A stretch of DNA of 37,564 nt. Source: Bacteroidota bacterium. GTDB taxonomy: Bacteria > Bacteroidota > Ignavibacteria > Kryptoniales > JAKASW01. Positions within the stretch are counted from its first letter, which is position 1, and each line of letters starts with the position of its first letter. The position numbers were made by a program, and so were the translations under genes. The stretch covers positions 1-37,564 of the forward strand of contig JAJZNW010000137.1 in assembly GCA_021811615.1 (NCBI GenBank), in the 5' to 3' direction. The notes under the pieces were generated by a model, which saw only the letters and a list, made by a program, of their open reading frames with translations, was not told the origin of the DNA and ran no database searches. Of the stretch, positions 22,703 through 32,056 are shown piece by piece.

Positions 22703-23884
22703 TTACCTGACTGCGGCACGGAGCTTATTCACGAGGTCGATTTTCTCCCATGTGAATTCCTTTTCCGCTCTGCCGAAATGACCGTAGGCGGCCGTCTTTC
22801 TGAAAATCGGCCGGCGCAAATTGAGGTGCCTGGTAATTCCGGATGGCGTGAGGTCCATAACTTCGCCTACAATTTTCCCGAGTTCGGAATCGGAGACTCC
22901 GTGACCGGTGCCGTTAGTATCCACCAGGATCGATACCGGCTGCGCAACACCGATGGCGTATGCAAGCTGTATCATGCACTCTCTCGCGAGTCCCGCCGCG
23001 ACAATATTCTTGGCAAGATAACGGGCTGCGTAGGCCGCACTTCGATCGACCTTTGACGGGTCCTTCCCGGAGAAAGCGCCGCCGCCATGAGGAGCATAGC
23101 CGCCGTAAGTGTCGACAATGATTTTTCTTCCTGTAAGGCCGGTATCGCCGTGCGGGCCGCCTATTTCAAACCGGCCGGTAGGGTTTATATGGTACCGCGT
23201 ATCCTTCGTGATATACTTCTGAGGTATTACCTTTGCGATGATGTGCTTCTTAACGTCCTCGGCTATTTTTTTCTGCCACTTCGATTCACTCGTCCCCTTC
23301 GGTTCAGGGTCGTGCTGCGTCGATATGACGATCGTGTCTACAGTGACTCTTCCTCCATCGTGATAGGCGACGGTAACCTGGCTCTTACCATCGGGACGCA
23401 GGTAGCGCATCGGTGACTTGTCTTTGAGCTTCCTTACTTCCGCCAGGCGCATCGTGAGCCGGTGCGCGAGAGCTATCGGCAGAGGCATGTACTCTTCTGT
23501 CTGGTCGCACGCATATCCGAACATCATGCCCTGGTCTCCCGCACCGCCCGTCACGACGCCGCGGCTTATGTCCGCGGACTGGGAGTGCATGACATTTACC
23601 ACGCCGCATGATTCCGCATCAAACTTGTACCGGATATCGTTATAGCCGATATCGCTGATGACCTTTCGTGCTACATCGGCCACGTCGATCTTCGATTTTG
23701 CCTTTTCAGTTGTCGTGACCTCTCCGCCTATTACGACCAACCCCGTCGTTGCGTAGGTTTCGCAAGCGACCCTGGAATTCGGTTCGATCGCAAGATGTGC
23801 ATCTAGAACTGCATCGGAAATCTGATCGCAGATCTTATCAGGATGCCCTTCAGTGACTGATTCCGATGTGAACAGTTTGTACAT
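22703..23884 (-). CDS. metK: S-adenosylmethionine synthetase
   Basis: 393 residues, normal length. Three-domain MetK with [24 protein letters not shown] at the start (catalytic His in GHPDK), the ATP motif [12 protein letters not shown], the P-loop-like [19 protein letters not shown], and the C-terminal end [10 protein letters not shown]. It makes SAM from methionine and ATP in the cytosol. The neighbours give a methyl-cycle unit with ahcY. It starts 18 bp after the pyrophosphorylase stop, so the three genes are probably one operon. I looked for a SAM riboswitch in front and saw none. Confidence 0.96.
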   Translation of the reverse strand: MYKLFTSESVTEGHPDKICDQISDAVLDAHLAIEPNSRVACETYATTGLVVIGGEVTTTEKAKSKIDVADVARKVISDIGYNDIRYKFDAESCGVVNVMHSQSADISRGVVTGGAGDQGMMFGYACDQTEEYMPLPIALAHRLTMRLAEVRKLKDKSPMRYLRPDGKSQVTVAYHDGGRVTVDTIVISTQHDPEPKGTSESKWQKKIAEDVKKHIIAKVIPQKYITKDTRYHINPTGRFEIGGPHGDTGLTGRKIIVDTYGGYAPHGGGAFSGKDPSKVDRSAAYAARYLAKNIVAAGLARECMIQLAYAIGVAQPVSILVDTNGTGHGVSDSELGKIVGEVMDLTPSGITRHLNLRRPIFRKTAAYGHFGRAEKEFTWEKIDLVNKLRAAVR

Positions 23885-23902
23885 TTTATCTCCGGTTGTT
23901 TG

Positions 23903-24883
23903 TTATAGAAAATCTATCTCGGTTGAATCGCCCGCGTTCACACGTTTGAAACTTCCTTTGAGTTGGGCGTTTTGCCCGACGATCGACCCGTCGAGCAACG
24001 AATTCTGGATCGACGCTCCCGAACCGATTATCGAGTCGCGTATCAGCGAATCAATGACTTCGACTTCGGAATCGATCGTCGCATTCGGACCTATGACGGA
24101 ATTGGAAATTTTGGCGCTGTCCGCGATATATACCGGCGGAACGATGACGACATTATCCCGCTTCTTGAAATGCCTCGTCTTCTTGAGAAGGTGGCGGTTC
24201 GTCGACAGAAGCGTCTCGGGTTTTCCGCAATCGTACCAGCCGTCGATTTCAAAGAAATTAATCACCTCTCCTCTGTCCAGCATTATCTGCAGGGCGTCCG
24301 TCAATTGGTACTCATTCTTGGTCTTGATCTCCTTTTCCATTGTTTCCTGGATCGCAGCCTCCAGGATGAGGGGAGACTTAATATAGTAAAGCCCGACCAC
24401 CGCGAGGTTCGATGTCGGCTTGTCCGGCTTCTCGACGAGTTTGGTCACCCTGTTTCCGCTGATCTCGGCAACCCCGAATCTTCTCGGGTCCTCGACACGC
24501 TTAACTCCTATGCTCGAGTTCTCGCTGTTCAGAAGCGGCTTGAGATCGACGTCGAACACCGTGTCGCCAAGGATGATCAGCAGCGGCTCGGTGCTCCTGT
24601 CGCCGTTGAGCGCGACATGAGTCGCATGTCCGAGCCCCAGCCTATCTTCCTGGTACACGAACTTGAAATTCACTTTGCGGTAGCTGGAGCGAAGATATTC
24701 CTCCACCATTTCGCCCATATAGCCGACGACCACGATGATCTCTTTGATCCCTATTTCGGTCAGGTTATCGACGATGTGCCCGACTATCGGCTTCCCTCCG
24801 ACATTCAGCAGGACCTTCGGAAGGGAATATGTGTGAGGACGCAGACGTGTTCCCACCCCTGCCACCGGAATTAATGCTCTCAT
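23903..24883 (-). CDS. NDP-sugar pyrophosphorylase (glucose-1-phosphate nucleotidyltransferase type)
   Basis: 326 residues. The N-terminal nucleotidyltransferase domain (1-235) has GVGTRLRPHT (9-18), the pyrophosphorylase lysine in SLPKVLLNVGGKP, LGLGHA, ILGDTVFD and the sugar-binding LVEKPDKPTSN and GWYDCGKPE. The C-terminal part (about 250-326) reads as left-handed beta-helix hexapeptide repeats (ISNSVIGPNATIDSEV). It activates a sugar-1-phosphate (glucose or a related sugar) with UTP or dTTP for cell-surface sugars. It heads the metK-ahcY operon, an unusual pairing. Weak -35/-10 boxes (TTGCAT, 17 bases, TAAATT) lie at 24939-24911. A MITE sits 71 bases upstream. Confidence 0.85.
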   Translation of the reverse strand: MRALIPVAGVGTRLRPHTYSLPKVLLNVGGKPIVGHIVDNLTEIGIKEIIVVVGYMGEMVEEYLRSSYRKVNFKFVYQEDRLGLGHATHVALNGDRSTEPLLIILGDTVFDVDLKPLLNSENSSIGVKRVEDPRRFGVAEISGNRVTKLVEKPDKPTSNLAVVGLYYIKSPLILEAAIQETMEKEIKTKNEYQLTDALQIMLDRGEVINFFEIDGWYDCGKPETLLSTNRHLLKKTRHFKKRDNVVIVPPVYIADSAKISNSVIGPNATIDSEVEVIDSLIRDSIIGSGASIQNSLLDGSIVGQNAQLKGSFKRVNAGDSTEIDFL

Positions 24884-24954
24884 GTTCTCAAGATTTTAGT
24901 TTGTAGGGAAAATTTAACATCCGGCGGCGGAACATGCAAAGAATGACCGGTTTT

Positions 24955-25122
24955 GGTAGTGTCCTAATTTGATTTCCTTTACAAAAGTGTCTAAATGAAC
25001 CGCCAGGATCACGAAGAAACGCGAAGTTCTTTACTTCAGAATTATCCTTCGAGGTTCCTGGCGGACTTGGCGGTTAGCTAAGAAGTTCCTTAGACAACGC
25101 GTGTTGAAATTAGGACACTACC
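24955..25122. mobile_element. 168-bp MITE with perfect inverted ends and target duplication
   Basis: The ends are a perfect 16-bp inverted repeat, GGTAGTGTCCTAATTT (24955-24970) and its complement (25107-25122). The flanks are an exact 8-bp direct repeat, CCGGTTTT, at 24947-24954 and 25123-25130. There is no ORF. Inside, further nested dyads occur: TGTCTAA (24988) with 25090-25096, and AACCGCC (24998-25004) with 25069-25075, the latter enclosing inverted 9-base word runs. An 8-bp duplication suggests a transposase of the IS1595 type or similar; the helper is not in the window. It lies between divergent genes and so may affect both promoters. Confidence 0.9.
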
Positions 25123-25130
25123 CCGGTTTT

Positions 25131-25366
25131 TGAGCATACGGCTTTTGGAACGGAACCTTGTTCGGGTACTTCGGACAGACGATCGGGGATGTCGGTCCGC
25201 ACGCATCTCTTCTGAACTTCCGGGCCGGTGGTGATGTTAGCTATCATGTCACGGGTTTAATCGGCAAAGTACCGGTCTGAGCTTTTCTGGACCGAGACCC
25301 GGCAAGAGCTCCATTGTTTATTTACCCCACTTTTACGATTTTTTACCTATTATAAGGAACAGAGAG
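25131..25366. other. Upstream region of mqnC
   Basis: About 235 bases without a gene. An AT-rich stretch (25312-25352, containing TATTAT) just before the ribosome site AAGGA suggests the mqnC promoter, but no clear -35 box is seen. I found no riboswitch that I can name, although the GC-rich dyad-bearing stretch at 25140-25300 could be a structured leader. Confidence 0.3.
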
Positions 25367-26431
25367 ATGTTGAAACAGATTTTCGATAAAGTACGCGAGG
25401 GAGAGCGGCTCTCGTTCGATGAAGGTATGGAACTCTTCGGATCCGACGACCTGATTTCGATCGGCATGATGGCCGACAGCGTTCGCAGGAAGAAGCATCC
25501 GGAACCGGTCGTCACTTACATCGTAGACAGGAACATCAATTATACAAACGTCTGCGTTACCGAATGTACCTTCTGTGCTTTCTACGCGAAGGTTGGCGAT
25601 GAGAAGAAGAGCTACACCCTGACCAACGACGAGCTGGGCAGGAAGATCCAGGAAACAATAGACCTTGGCGGATCGAGGATACTTCTCCAGGGGGGGCTTA
25701 ACCCCGACCTCGGGTTGGACTATTACGAAGACACTTTCAGATTCATTAAGTCGAACTATAAGATCTGGCTTCACGCCCTATCGCCCGAAGAGATCGTCTT
25801 CATCTCGAGGCAGAGCGGGTTGAAGACCAGAGACGTGATAAAGAGGCTGATGGAAGCAGGCCTCGATTCGATACCTGGCGGGGGCGCAGAGATACTTGTA
25901 GATCCGGTCAGAGACAAGATTGCTCCGAAGAAATGCACTTCCGACGAATGGCTGGGGGTGATGAATGAGGCACACAGGCTCGGACTGAAGACAACGGCCA
26001 CGATGATGTTCGGACATGTCGAGAGTTACGAGGACCGGCTCCAGCACATGATGGTGGTACGCGAGCTCCAGGACCGCACCGGCGGGTTTACGGCCTTCAT
26101 TCCCTGGACATTTCAGCCGAGGAACACCGAACTCGCCGAGAATCACGATAACCTGCGCGAGAAATCGTCGGCATTTGATTACCTCAAGACGCTCGCGATT
26201 TCCAGGCTGATGGTCGACAATGTCGACTCGATCCAGGTAAGCTGGGTTACCCAGGGATTGAAGATCGCCCAGATCGCACTGACCTTCGGGGCGGACGATT
26301 TCGGGAGTCTCATGATCGAAGAAAACGTCGTAAGCGCAGCCGGGACAAAACACTTCTCGGGATTCAGCCTGAGCCACATAACCCGCGCGATCAAAAGCGC
26401 CGGCTACGAACCGGTACAGCGGTACGTTTAA
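25367..26431 (+). CDS. mqnC: Cyclic dehypoxanthinyl futalosine synthase
   Basis: 354 residues. Radical SAM enzyme with the CX3CX2C cluster ligands C63, C67 and C70 in NVCVTECTFCAFY, followed by the GGSRILLQGGLNPDLGLDYY and PGGGAEILVDPVRDKIAPKK stretches typical of MqnC rather than MqnE or CofH. It cyclises dehypoxanthinyl futalosine in the futalosine route to menaquinone. The other mqn genes are not here, so it stands alone, as is common. AAGGA lies 8 bases before the ATG. It is divergent from the metK operon and followed after 140 bp by the cystathionine beta-synthase gene. Confidence 0.93.
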   Translation: MLKQIFDKVREGERLSFDEGMELFGSDDLISIGMMADSVRRKKHPEPVVTYIVDRNINYTNVCVTECTFCAFYAKVGDEKKSYTLTNDELGRKIQETIDLGGSRILLQGGLNPDLGLDYYEDTFRFIKSNYKIWLHALSPEEIVFISRQSGLKTRDVIKRLMEAGLDSIPGGGAEILVDPVRDKIAPKKCTSDEWLGVMNEAHRLGLKTTATMMFGHVESYEDRLQHMMVVRELQDRTGGFTAFIPWTFQPRNTELAENHDNLREKSSAFDYLKTLAISRLMVDNVDSIQVSWVTQGLKIAQIALTFGADDFGSLMIEENVVSAAGTKHFSGFSLSHITRAIKSAGYEPVQRYV

Positions 26432-26571
26432 TAAAAGGGGGGCGGGTGAAGGAGACGGACTTTTCGATTATTCTCCAGCATATTGCGCCCCGGGTCGCGT
26501 GCACCGTCTTGTACGCATCGTGACGACACTGATCTCATTTAATCATTTCCCAATCGAATACCGGAAGAATC

Positions 26572-27975
26572 ATGTGGTATAATTCAATTCTCGAAGTCAT
26601 CGGCAACACGCCGATGCTCAAACTTTCGCGCATAGCACCGGAAATCAAAGCGACCCTCCTTGGTAAACTGGAGTACCTGAATCCCGGCGGCTCGGTCAAG
26701 GACAGGATAGGTATAACCATGATAGAGGATGCCGAACGGCGCGGCGTTCTCAAGCCCGGCGGCACCATCATAGAGGGGACCTCCGGCAATACCGGTATGG
26801 GACTCGCACTCGTCGCGGCGATGAAAGGCTACAAATGCATCTTCACGATGCCCGACAAGATGAGCCAGGAAAAGATAGACCTCCTCCGTGCATTCGGAGC
26901 GGAGGTGATTGTAACTCCTACTGCTGTTGAGCCTGAAGATCCGCGCAGCTATCATTCGGTCGCGGTAAGACTAAGCAAAGAAATACCCAACTCGTACTTT
27001 CCAAACCAGTACGACAATCCCGGCAATCCTAGGGCACACTACGAAACTACCGGCCCGGAAATATGGGAACAGACCGAAGGAAAGATAAGCCATCTTGTCT
27101 GCGGGATAGGAACCGGAGGAACCATAGTTGGCGTCGCAAAATATCTGAAGGAGAAGAATCCGGAAATACGGATCATCGGTGTCGACCCCGAGGGAAGCAT
27201 ATACGCAGAGTACTTCAGGACCGGTAAGCTTCCCGAGAGCCACCCGTACAAAGTCGAAGGGATCGGACAGGATTCGATGCCGGGGATTATGGAATTTGAT
27301 AATATCGACGAAGTGATCACCGTTTCCGATAAGGAGTCCTTTCTGGCCACGCGTATGCTTGCAAGAAAGGAAGGAATATTCGCCGGAGGATCCGCCGGAT
27401 CGGCTTTGCACGTCGCGCTGAAAGCGGCCGCCTCACTCTCACCTTCAGACATTGTTGTCATCATAATCCCTGATCACGGATCCCGGTACCTCTCAAAACT
27501 TTACAACGACACGTGGATGAAGGACAACCAGTATCTCGAAACCGGGCTGAGAATTTCTGCCGGGGACGTAAGCCATGCCAAGCATGGGAAGCGGTCCCTC
27601 ATAAGCGTAGGACCCGAGGCGACTCTGACTCAGGCGATAAACCTGATGCAGGAAAACGATATTTCACAGCTGCCGGTACTCAACGGCACCGAAATACTCG
27701 GGAGTCTTACCGAGACGAAGGTTTTATCCACCCTGCTGAAGGATCCATCGGTGCGCGAGCATAACGTCATGGAGTTTGTCGGTAAGCCCTTCCCCGTCGT
27801 CGATGAGAAGATGTCGGTCGAGAACCTTTACAGGCTTCTCGACAACGAGACATCTGCCGTAATTGTACGATCGGGAAACGGATCCTCGACAAAAGGTAGC
27901 AACTTCAGCATAATCACGAAATCAGACCTAATCTTAGCCATCACGGAGAATCCAAAACAAATTCAGGGGAGGTAA
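26572..27975 (+). CDS. Cystathionine beta-synthase, PLP domain plus CBS-domain pair
   Basis: 467 residues. The fold-type II PLP domain (1-320) has the Schiff-base lysine K43 in GGSVKDRIG, GTSGNTG for the substrate, and the phosphate loop GIGTGGTI. The C-terminal regulatory pair of CBS domains (about 345-460) begins SLISVGPEATLTQAI. There is no haem-binding N-terminus. The fusion and the next gene indicate cystathionine beta-synthase (serine plus homocysteine), not a plain cysteine synthase; the CBS pair is the site where SAM or adenylates regulate relatives. GGAAG precedes the ATG. The stop is 3 bases before the next start, so the pair is an operon. The 140-bp gap before it shows nothing distinct. 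Confidence 0.92.
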   Translation: MWYNSILEVIGNTPMLKLSRIAPEIKATLLGKLEYLNPGGSVKDRIGITMIEDAERRGVLKPGGTIIEGTSGNTGMGLALVAAMKGYKCIFTMPDKMSQEKIDLLRAFGAEVIVTPTAVEPEDPRSYHSVAVRLSKEIPNSYFPNQYDNPGNPRAHYETTGPEIWEQTEGKISHLVCGIGTGGTIVGVAKYLKEKNPEIRIIGVDPEGSIYAEYFRTGKLPESHPYKVEGIGQDSMPGIMEFDNIDEVITVSDKESFLATRMLARKEGIFAGGSAGSALHVALKAAASLSPSDIVVIIIPDHGSRYLSKLYNDTWMKDNQYLETGLRISAGDVSHAKHGKRSLISVGPEATLTQAINLMQENDISQLPVLNGTEILGSLTETKVLSTLLKDPSVREHNVMEFVGKPFPVVDEKMSVENLYRLLDNETSAVIVRSGNGSSTKGSNFSIITKSDLILAITENPKQIQGR

Positions 27976-27978
27976 TAG

Positions 27979-29124
27979 ATGAAATTTGGCACCACGGCAG
28001 TACACGGCGGTCAGGAGCCTGATAGTGCGACCGGCGCCATAATGACTCCAATTTACCAGACATCGACTTTCGTTCAATCCGAACCGACAGTCCACAAAGG
28101 CTACGACTACTCTCGGGCCGGAAATCCCACGCGCTCAGCTCTCGAGGCAAATCTCGCCGCGCTCGAAGGAGGAAAACACTGCGCCGCGTTCTCATCGGGG
28201 ATGGGAGCTATCGATGCGGTAATCAAGCTCCTGAAATCAGGCGACCATGTAGTCGCAGGCAACGACCTGTACGGCGGGACCTACAGAATTTTCGACAAAG
28301 TGTTCAAGCAATTCGGAGTGGCATGCAGCTTCATCGACATGAGCAGGAAGGAAAATCTCAAGAAGGCGATGAAGAAGCATACGAAGATGATCTGGATCGA
28401 GACTCCGACCAATCCGTTGCTGGGCATCGTAGACATAGAAGCCGTTACTGCGATGGCGAAGGCGGCTGGCGCACTTTCGGTCGTAGACAACACCTTTGCC
28501 ACCCCATTCCTCCAGAAGCCACTCTCGCTCGGCGCAGACATCGTGGTACACAGTGCCACGAAATACATCGGCGGGCATTCCGACGTTATCCTCGGTGCTG
28601 CTATAACAAACGACGACGAACTGGCTGAGAGACTTCACTTTATTCAGAAGTCGAGCGGCGCAGTGCCGGGCCCGTTCGACTGCTTCCTTGCCCTGCGCGG
28701 CACCAAGACACTGCACCTGAGAATGGAGAGGCACTGCGAGAACGCCAGGCTCGTAGCCGATTTCCTCGCTGCACACCCTAAGGTCAGGCATGTCAATTAT
28801 CCGGGATTCAAATTTCACCCGAACCATCATATTGCCGAAAAGCAAATGAAGGGATTTGGAGGGATGGTGTCATTCACGCTGAAGGATGAGAGCATCGACG
28901 CGGCGAAGAGGCTGACTACCTGTACGCGCCTGTTCACGCTGGCTGAGAGCCTCGGCGGTGTCGAATCCCTCATCGAGCATCCCGCGTCCATGACACATTC
29001 TTCGCTTCCGCGAGAAGTAAGATTGAAGTCAGGCCTTGAGGATTCGCTCATAAGACTCTCCGTCGGGGTCGAAGATGCAGATGATCTCATCGAAGACCTG
29101 AGGCAAGCCCTGGAGAGGATTTAG
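27979..29124 (+). CDS. Cystathionine gamma-lyase / gamma-synthase family enzyme
   Basis: 381 residues, full-length Cys/Met-metabolism PLP enzyme. The PLP lysine is K195 in SATKYIGGHSDV, with YDYSRAGNPTR, SSGMGAI, DLYGGTYR and ESLGGVESLIEHPASMTH. Residues of the family distinguishing lyase from synthase are hard to judge by eye. The partner gene for cystathionine beta-synthase, 3 bp away, favours gamma-lyase and reverse transsulfuration to cysteine; gamma-synthase remains possible. AGGGGAGG gives a strong ribosome site overlapping the preceding stop. I see no intrinsic terminator after it. Confidence 0.9.
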   Translation: MKFGTTAVHGGQEPDSATGAIMTPIYQTSTFVQSEPTVHKGYDYSRAGNPTRSALEANLAALEGGKHCAAFSSGMGAIDAVIKLLKSGDHVVAGNDLYGGTYRIFDKVFKQFGVACSFIDMSRKENLKKAMKKHTKMIWIETPTNPLLGIVDIEAVTAMAKAAGALSVVDNTFATPFLQKPLSLGADIVVHSATKYIGGHSDVILGAAITNDDELAERLHFIQKSSGAVPGPFDCFLALRGTKTLHLRMERHCENARLVADFLAAHPKVRHVNYPGFKFHPNHHIAEKQMKGFGGMVSFTLKDESIDAAKRLTTCTRLFTLAESLGGVESLIEHPASMTHSSLPREVRLKSGLEDSLIRLSVGVEDADDLIEDLRQALERI

Positions 29125-29627
29125 GTACCGTTTGATTTGTAAGATTGTGGTTGAATCGACATCGCATCCCGGAACTCTCTTTCTTCTGAATTTGTCTTAG
29201 GTTGAAGATGCCTGGAATGAGACTGAGATAAATGACAGCACGCAGACGCAGGGCCGTGGGAAAATGGACCCTGTTTATTTACGTCTTCATTTCCGCGACA
29301 TTCAATTTCTCACACAGGGATTACGTTCCTCTTGCGAGCACCCTCGTTATCTCACGTTCCCATGCCCTGGATCGCTATCTCGACAGGAACGGTGGAGAGT
29401 TCGTATGCCCTGCCCACCTTTTCGCACAATCCACGACTGCAAATGAAGTTAGGTCGCAGGACTTTTCCTCACCGAAACATTTCTCCTTTCTCCGGTTTCT
29501 CGACAGGCCGCAGTATCTCGTCAGGCCGCAGCTGACGGCTTCGAGCCGCGCGCCTCCTTTGCCGTAGATCCACCCCGAATTATTCAGTCGCACAAATCAG
29601 TCACGAATTAATTCCAGGAGTATATCT
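29125..29627. other. Long intergenic region before the TonB receptor
   Basis: I support no gene in these 503 bases. An open frame of 111 codons (29232-29567) has no ribosome site and resembles no family I know, with a composition like out-of-frame DNA. CAGGCCGCAG occurs twice at an 18-base interval (29504-29513, 29522-29531). The promoter of the receptor gene should be here, but no convincing boxes were found. Confidence 0.35.
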
Positions 29628-31889
29628 ATGCTCAGGAGCATGGTTGTGACCCTGCTAATGCTGGGGTACGCCTATACTGCGTCGTATGCCCAGGCGCCGC
29701 CCGCATCAAATGGCAGGGCAAATATCCACGGGAAAATTACCGAGGAAAAGGACGGTCATCCGCTTGCTTACGCCGAGGTAGCGGTAATGAAGGGAAATTC
29801 GGTCGTCACCGGTACGATCGCGAACGAGCTCGGCGATTTCCAGATTCACAATCTCTTTCCAGGCCGGTACAAAATTGTAGCGTACATACTCGGCTATGAG
29901 AGGTCCGAGATCGACACGCTTCTAAACAGCGGTGATTACAGCATCAACTTCGCACTTGTTGCAAACGACATACAGATGGAAGGAGTCACCGTTACCGCAA
30001 ATCACCACACTCATAACGATGATGAACCAGACCATACCCTTCGGATGATTCTGACGGCGCCCGTTTTCCATACGAGCACCGTTCACATTTCACCGATGAG
30101 CACCCCATCTTCTATCATCCAGCAAAACGTACCCGGCGCCGTGCAGGCACCCACAGGCGAAGTACATATCCAGGGGCAGCATTCCGAGTATTCATATTAC
30201 GTCGACGGCGTACCGATCCCCGAGACCATGAGCGAGGGCATGACGGAGTTGTTCGATCCGCGCACGGTAGACCGCATAACCTTCCTCGTCGGTGACTTGC
30301 CGGCCGAGTATTCAGATGCGCTTTCGGTTATTGATGTACGTACAAAAATCCCGTCCCAGAAATTCAGCGCGCATGCCTCCCAATACGTGGGCAGTTTCAA
30401 TTCGTCCGGCCAGAGCCTGTCGCTTGCCGCACATACCGGCGACTTCTCCTACTTCTTCGCGGGCTCAAGAAAGGTTACCGACCGCAGGATCGATACGCCT
30501 CTCCCCGCAGTGTTCCACGATCACGGCACCGACCTTTTCGGATTCGGCAAAGTTCAATACATAATGTCGCCGAACGATATTATTTCTCTCGACATCGACC
30601 AGAGCGGTTCCAACTTCCAGGTGCCATACGATTCGACGGGAGGAATAAGGGAGAACGACAACGAGCAATTCGGCGACGGATTCCAGAACCTCATCTACCA
30701 GCACGGCTTTGGCTCCGACGGTGGAAGCGGCCAATTCTATTTTGCGCTCTCTCACAGGCAGGGTACCACTACATACACCCCCGGTGCGTCCGATGTCCCG
30801 TCATTCTTCTTTGCCGGCGATTCAATTCCATACAACGTCAGGGACAGCCGGCTCTTCAACGTTTACGGCGGGCTTTCTTCAATCTCTTTCCCTGAGGGAG
30901 ATGAACTCTCATTCAAAGGAGGCGCATCCTACTTCTACACGAAGGGGAACGAGAACTTCGGCATGTTCAACGGCAACATTGCGGGACCACAGTCGGTCCA
31001 GAATCTTCAGGGATACGATCTCGGGGCATTCGTCGAGGGCGCCTACCAGCCGCTCCCGATATTCGAGGTCGATGCCGGAGTGAGATACGATCAGCACTAC
31101 GCACAAGGTATCGGTACCGTCTCTCAATTCTCGCCCAAAGTAAAGCTGATCTACATACCAGGACTCTCGACCAGAGCCTATGCTTACTATGGCCGGCTGT
31201 TTGTACCCGTCCTAATCGAACAGCTCCGGGAACTCACCGCAACACCTGGCCAGGTTTCCCAGATCACACTCCCCGTGAGGGGTGAGTATTTCGAACTGGG
31301 AATCACGCATTCTTTTTCACCTTCGTTGACCGGCAAGCTTGAGGGATACTACACCCAGGAAAATCCCGGTATGGACAACAGCACGATTCCCGGAACGAGT
31401 ATCCAGACGGCGGTAAACATCCAGCAGATTTACGTCCGCGGAATACAACTCGGTCTGGATTACAGTCCGACCGGACCGTTCAGCGGCTATTTCAATCTTG
31501 CAGTCAGCCATGCCCAGGGCGTCGGTCCCACGACCGGAGGATTCCTCCCAACGGTGCCGACCACTACGGCCTTCGACCTCGACCATGACCAGAGGATCAC
31601 TTACTCTTTCGGACTCAACTACGAGAAGAGAGGGTACTACGGCAACCTGATCGGAAGTTACGGAAGCGGACTTACGAACGGTCAGATAAACGGACACGTA
31701 GCGCCGCACTTGATTTTCGACGCCTCCGTAGGAAAATCATTCTACTTCGGCAGCTACTTCATTAAGCCTGAATTCTACGTGGCCAACATACTGAATCACC
31801 AGTATCTTCTGAACGGCGCTTTCTTCAACGGAGCAAACTTCGGCGCGCCGCGCACATTGCTATTCAAGGTTTCGATCGGGGTCGACTGA
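29628..31889 (+). CDS. TonB-dependent outer-membrane receptor
   Basis: 753 residues. Signal peptide 1-21 (ends SYAQ). The carboxypeptidase-regulatory-like domain (about 33-115) has IHGKITEEKDGHPLAYAEV and LFPGRYKIVAYILGYE. The plug domain (about 125-250) has GEVHIQGQHSEYSYYVDGVPIP, and the 22-strand-type barrel follows to the C-terminal aromatic-rich strand LLFKVSIGVD. A His/Asp-rich linker (about 124-135, HHTHNDDEPDH) precedes the plug, which may hint at metal binding. Energised by TonB-ExbB-ExbD, it should import a siderophore, metal or other ligand. AGGAG is 7 bases before the ATG. There is no SusD-like partner, so a glycan role is less likely. Confidence 0.87.
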   Translation: MLRSMVVTLLMLGYAYTASYAQAPPASNGRANIHGKITEEKDGHPLAYAEVAVMKGNSVVTGTIANELGDFQIHNLFPGRYKIVAYILGYERSEIDTLLNSGDYSINFALVANDIQMEGVTVTANHHTHNDDEPDHTLRMILTAPVFHTSTVHISPMSTPSSIIQQNVPGAVQAPTGEVHIQGQHSEYSYYVDGVPIPETMSEGMTELFDPRTVDRITFLVGDLPAEYSDALSVIDVRTKIPSQKFSAHASQYVGSFNSSGQSLSLAAHTGDFSYFFAGSRKVTDRRIDTPLPAVFHDHGTDLFGFGKVQYIMSPNDIISLDIDQSGSNFQVPYDSTGGIRENDNEQFGDGFQNLIYQHGFGSDGGSGQFYFALSHRQGTTTYTPGASDVPSFFFAGDSIPYNVRDSRLFNVYGGLSSISFPEGDELSFKGGASYFYTKGNENFGMFNGNIAGPQSVQNLQGYDLGAFVEGAYQPLPIFEVDAGVRYDQHYAQGIGTVSQFSPKVKLIYIPGLSTRAYAYYGRLFVPVLIEQLRELTATPGQVSQITLPVRGEYFELGITHSFSPSLTGKLEGYYTQENPGMDNSTIPGTSIQTAVNIQQIYVRGIQLGLDYSPTGPFSGYFNLAVSHAQGVGPTTGGFLPTVPTTTAFDLDHDQRITYSFGLNYEKRGYYGNLIGSYGSGLTNGQINGHVAPHLIFDASVGKSFYFGSYFIKPEFYVANILNHQYLLNGAFFNGANFGAPRTLLFKVSIGVD

Positions 31890-31943
31890 CCGTGATCTGA
31901 ATGGATAGGGAGAGTCGGCGTTTACTCATCTCCCTATTCCCCC

Positions 31944-31972
31944 TTGACCTGTTCGAGCATAGTATATATATA
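31944..31972 (+). promoter_or_regulatory. Sigma70-type promoter before lgt
   Basis: TTGACC (31944-31949), a 17-base spacer and TATATA (31967-31972) give a near-consensus promoter about 85 bases before the lgt start. A dyad just upstream (ATAGGGAGA at 31905-31913, complement at 31929-31937) may end the preceding receptor transcript or be an operator. Confidence 0.5.
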
Positions 31973-32056
31973 GTGATATGGCGGGCGCTGGCAGTACAAC
32001 CTCGCCCGGGCTTCCATGATATTGAGTACGACGCTCTGCAACCTAAGGACCATAAG

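Noticed and set aside
24884..25366. SAM riboswitch in front of the metK operon
   Set aside because: No conserved SAM-I or SAM-II core could be recognised by eye; the dyads present are those of the MITE.
29232..29567. 111-codon open frame before the TonB receptor
   Set aside because: No ribosome site, no recognisable domain, Arg/Pro-rich composition typical of chance frames.
31901..32056. Longer N-terminus for Lgt
   Set aside because: The extra 52 codons cover a promoter-like sequence and a dyad, have no family similarity, and a good ribosome site sits before the ATG at 32057.
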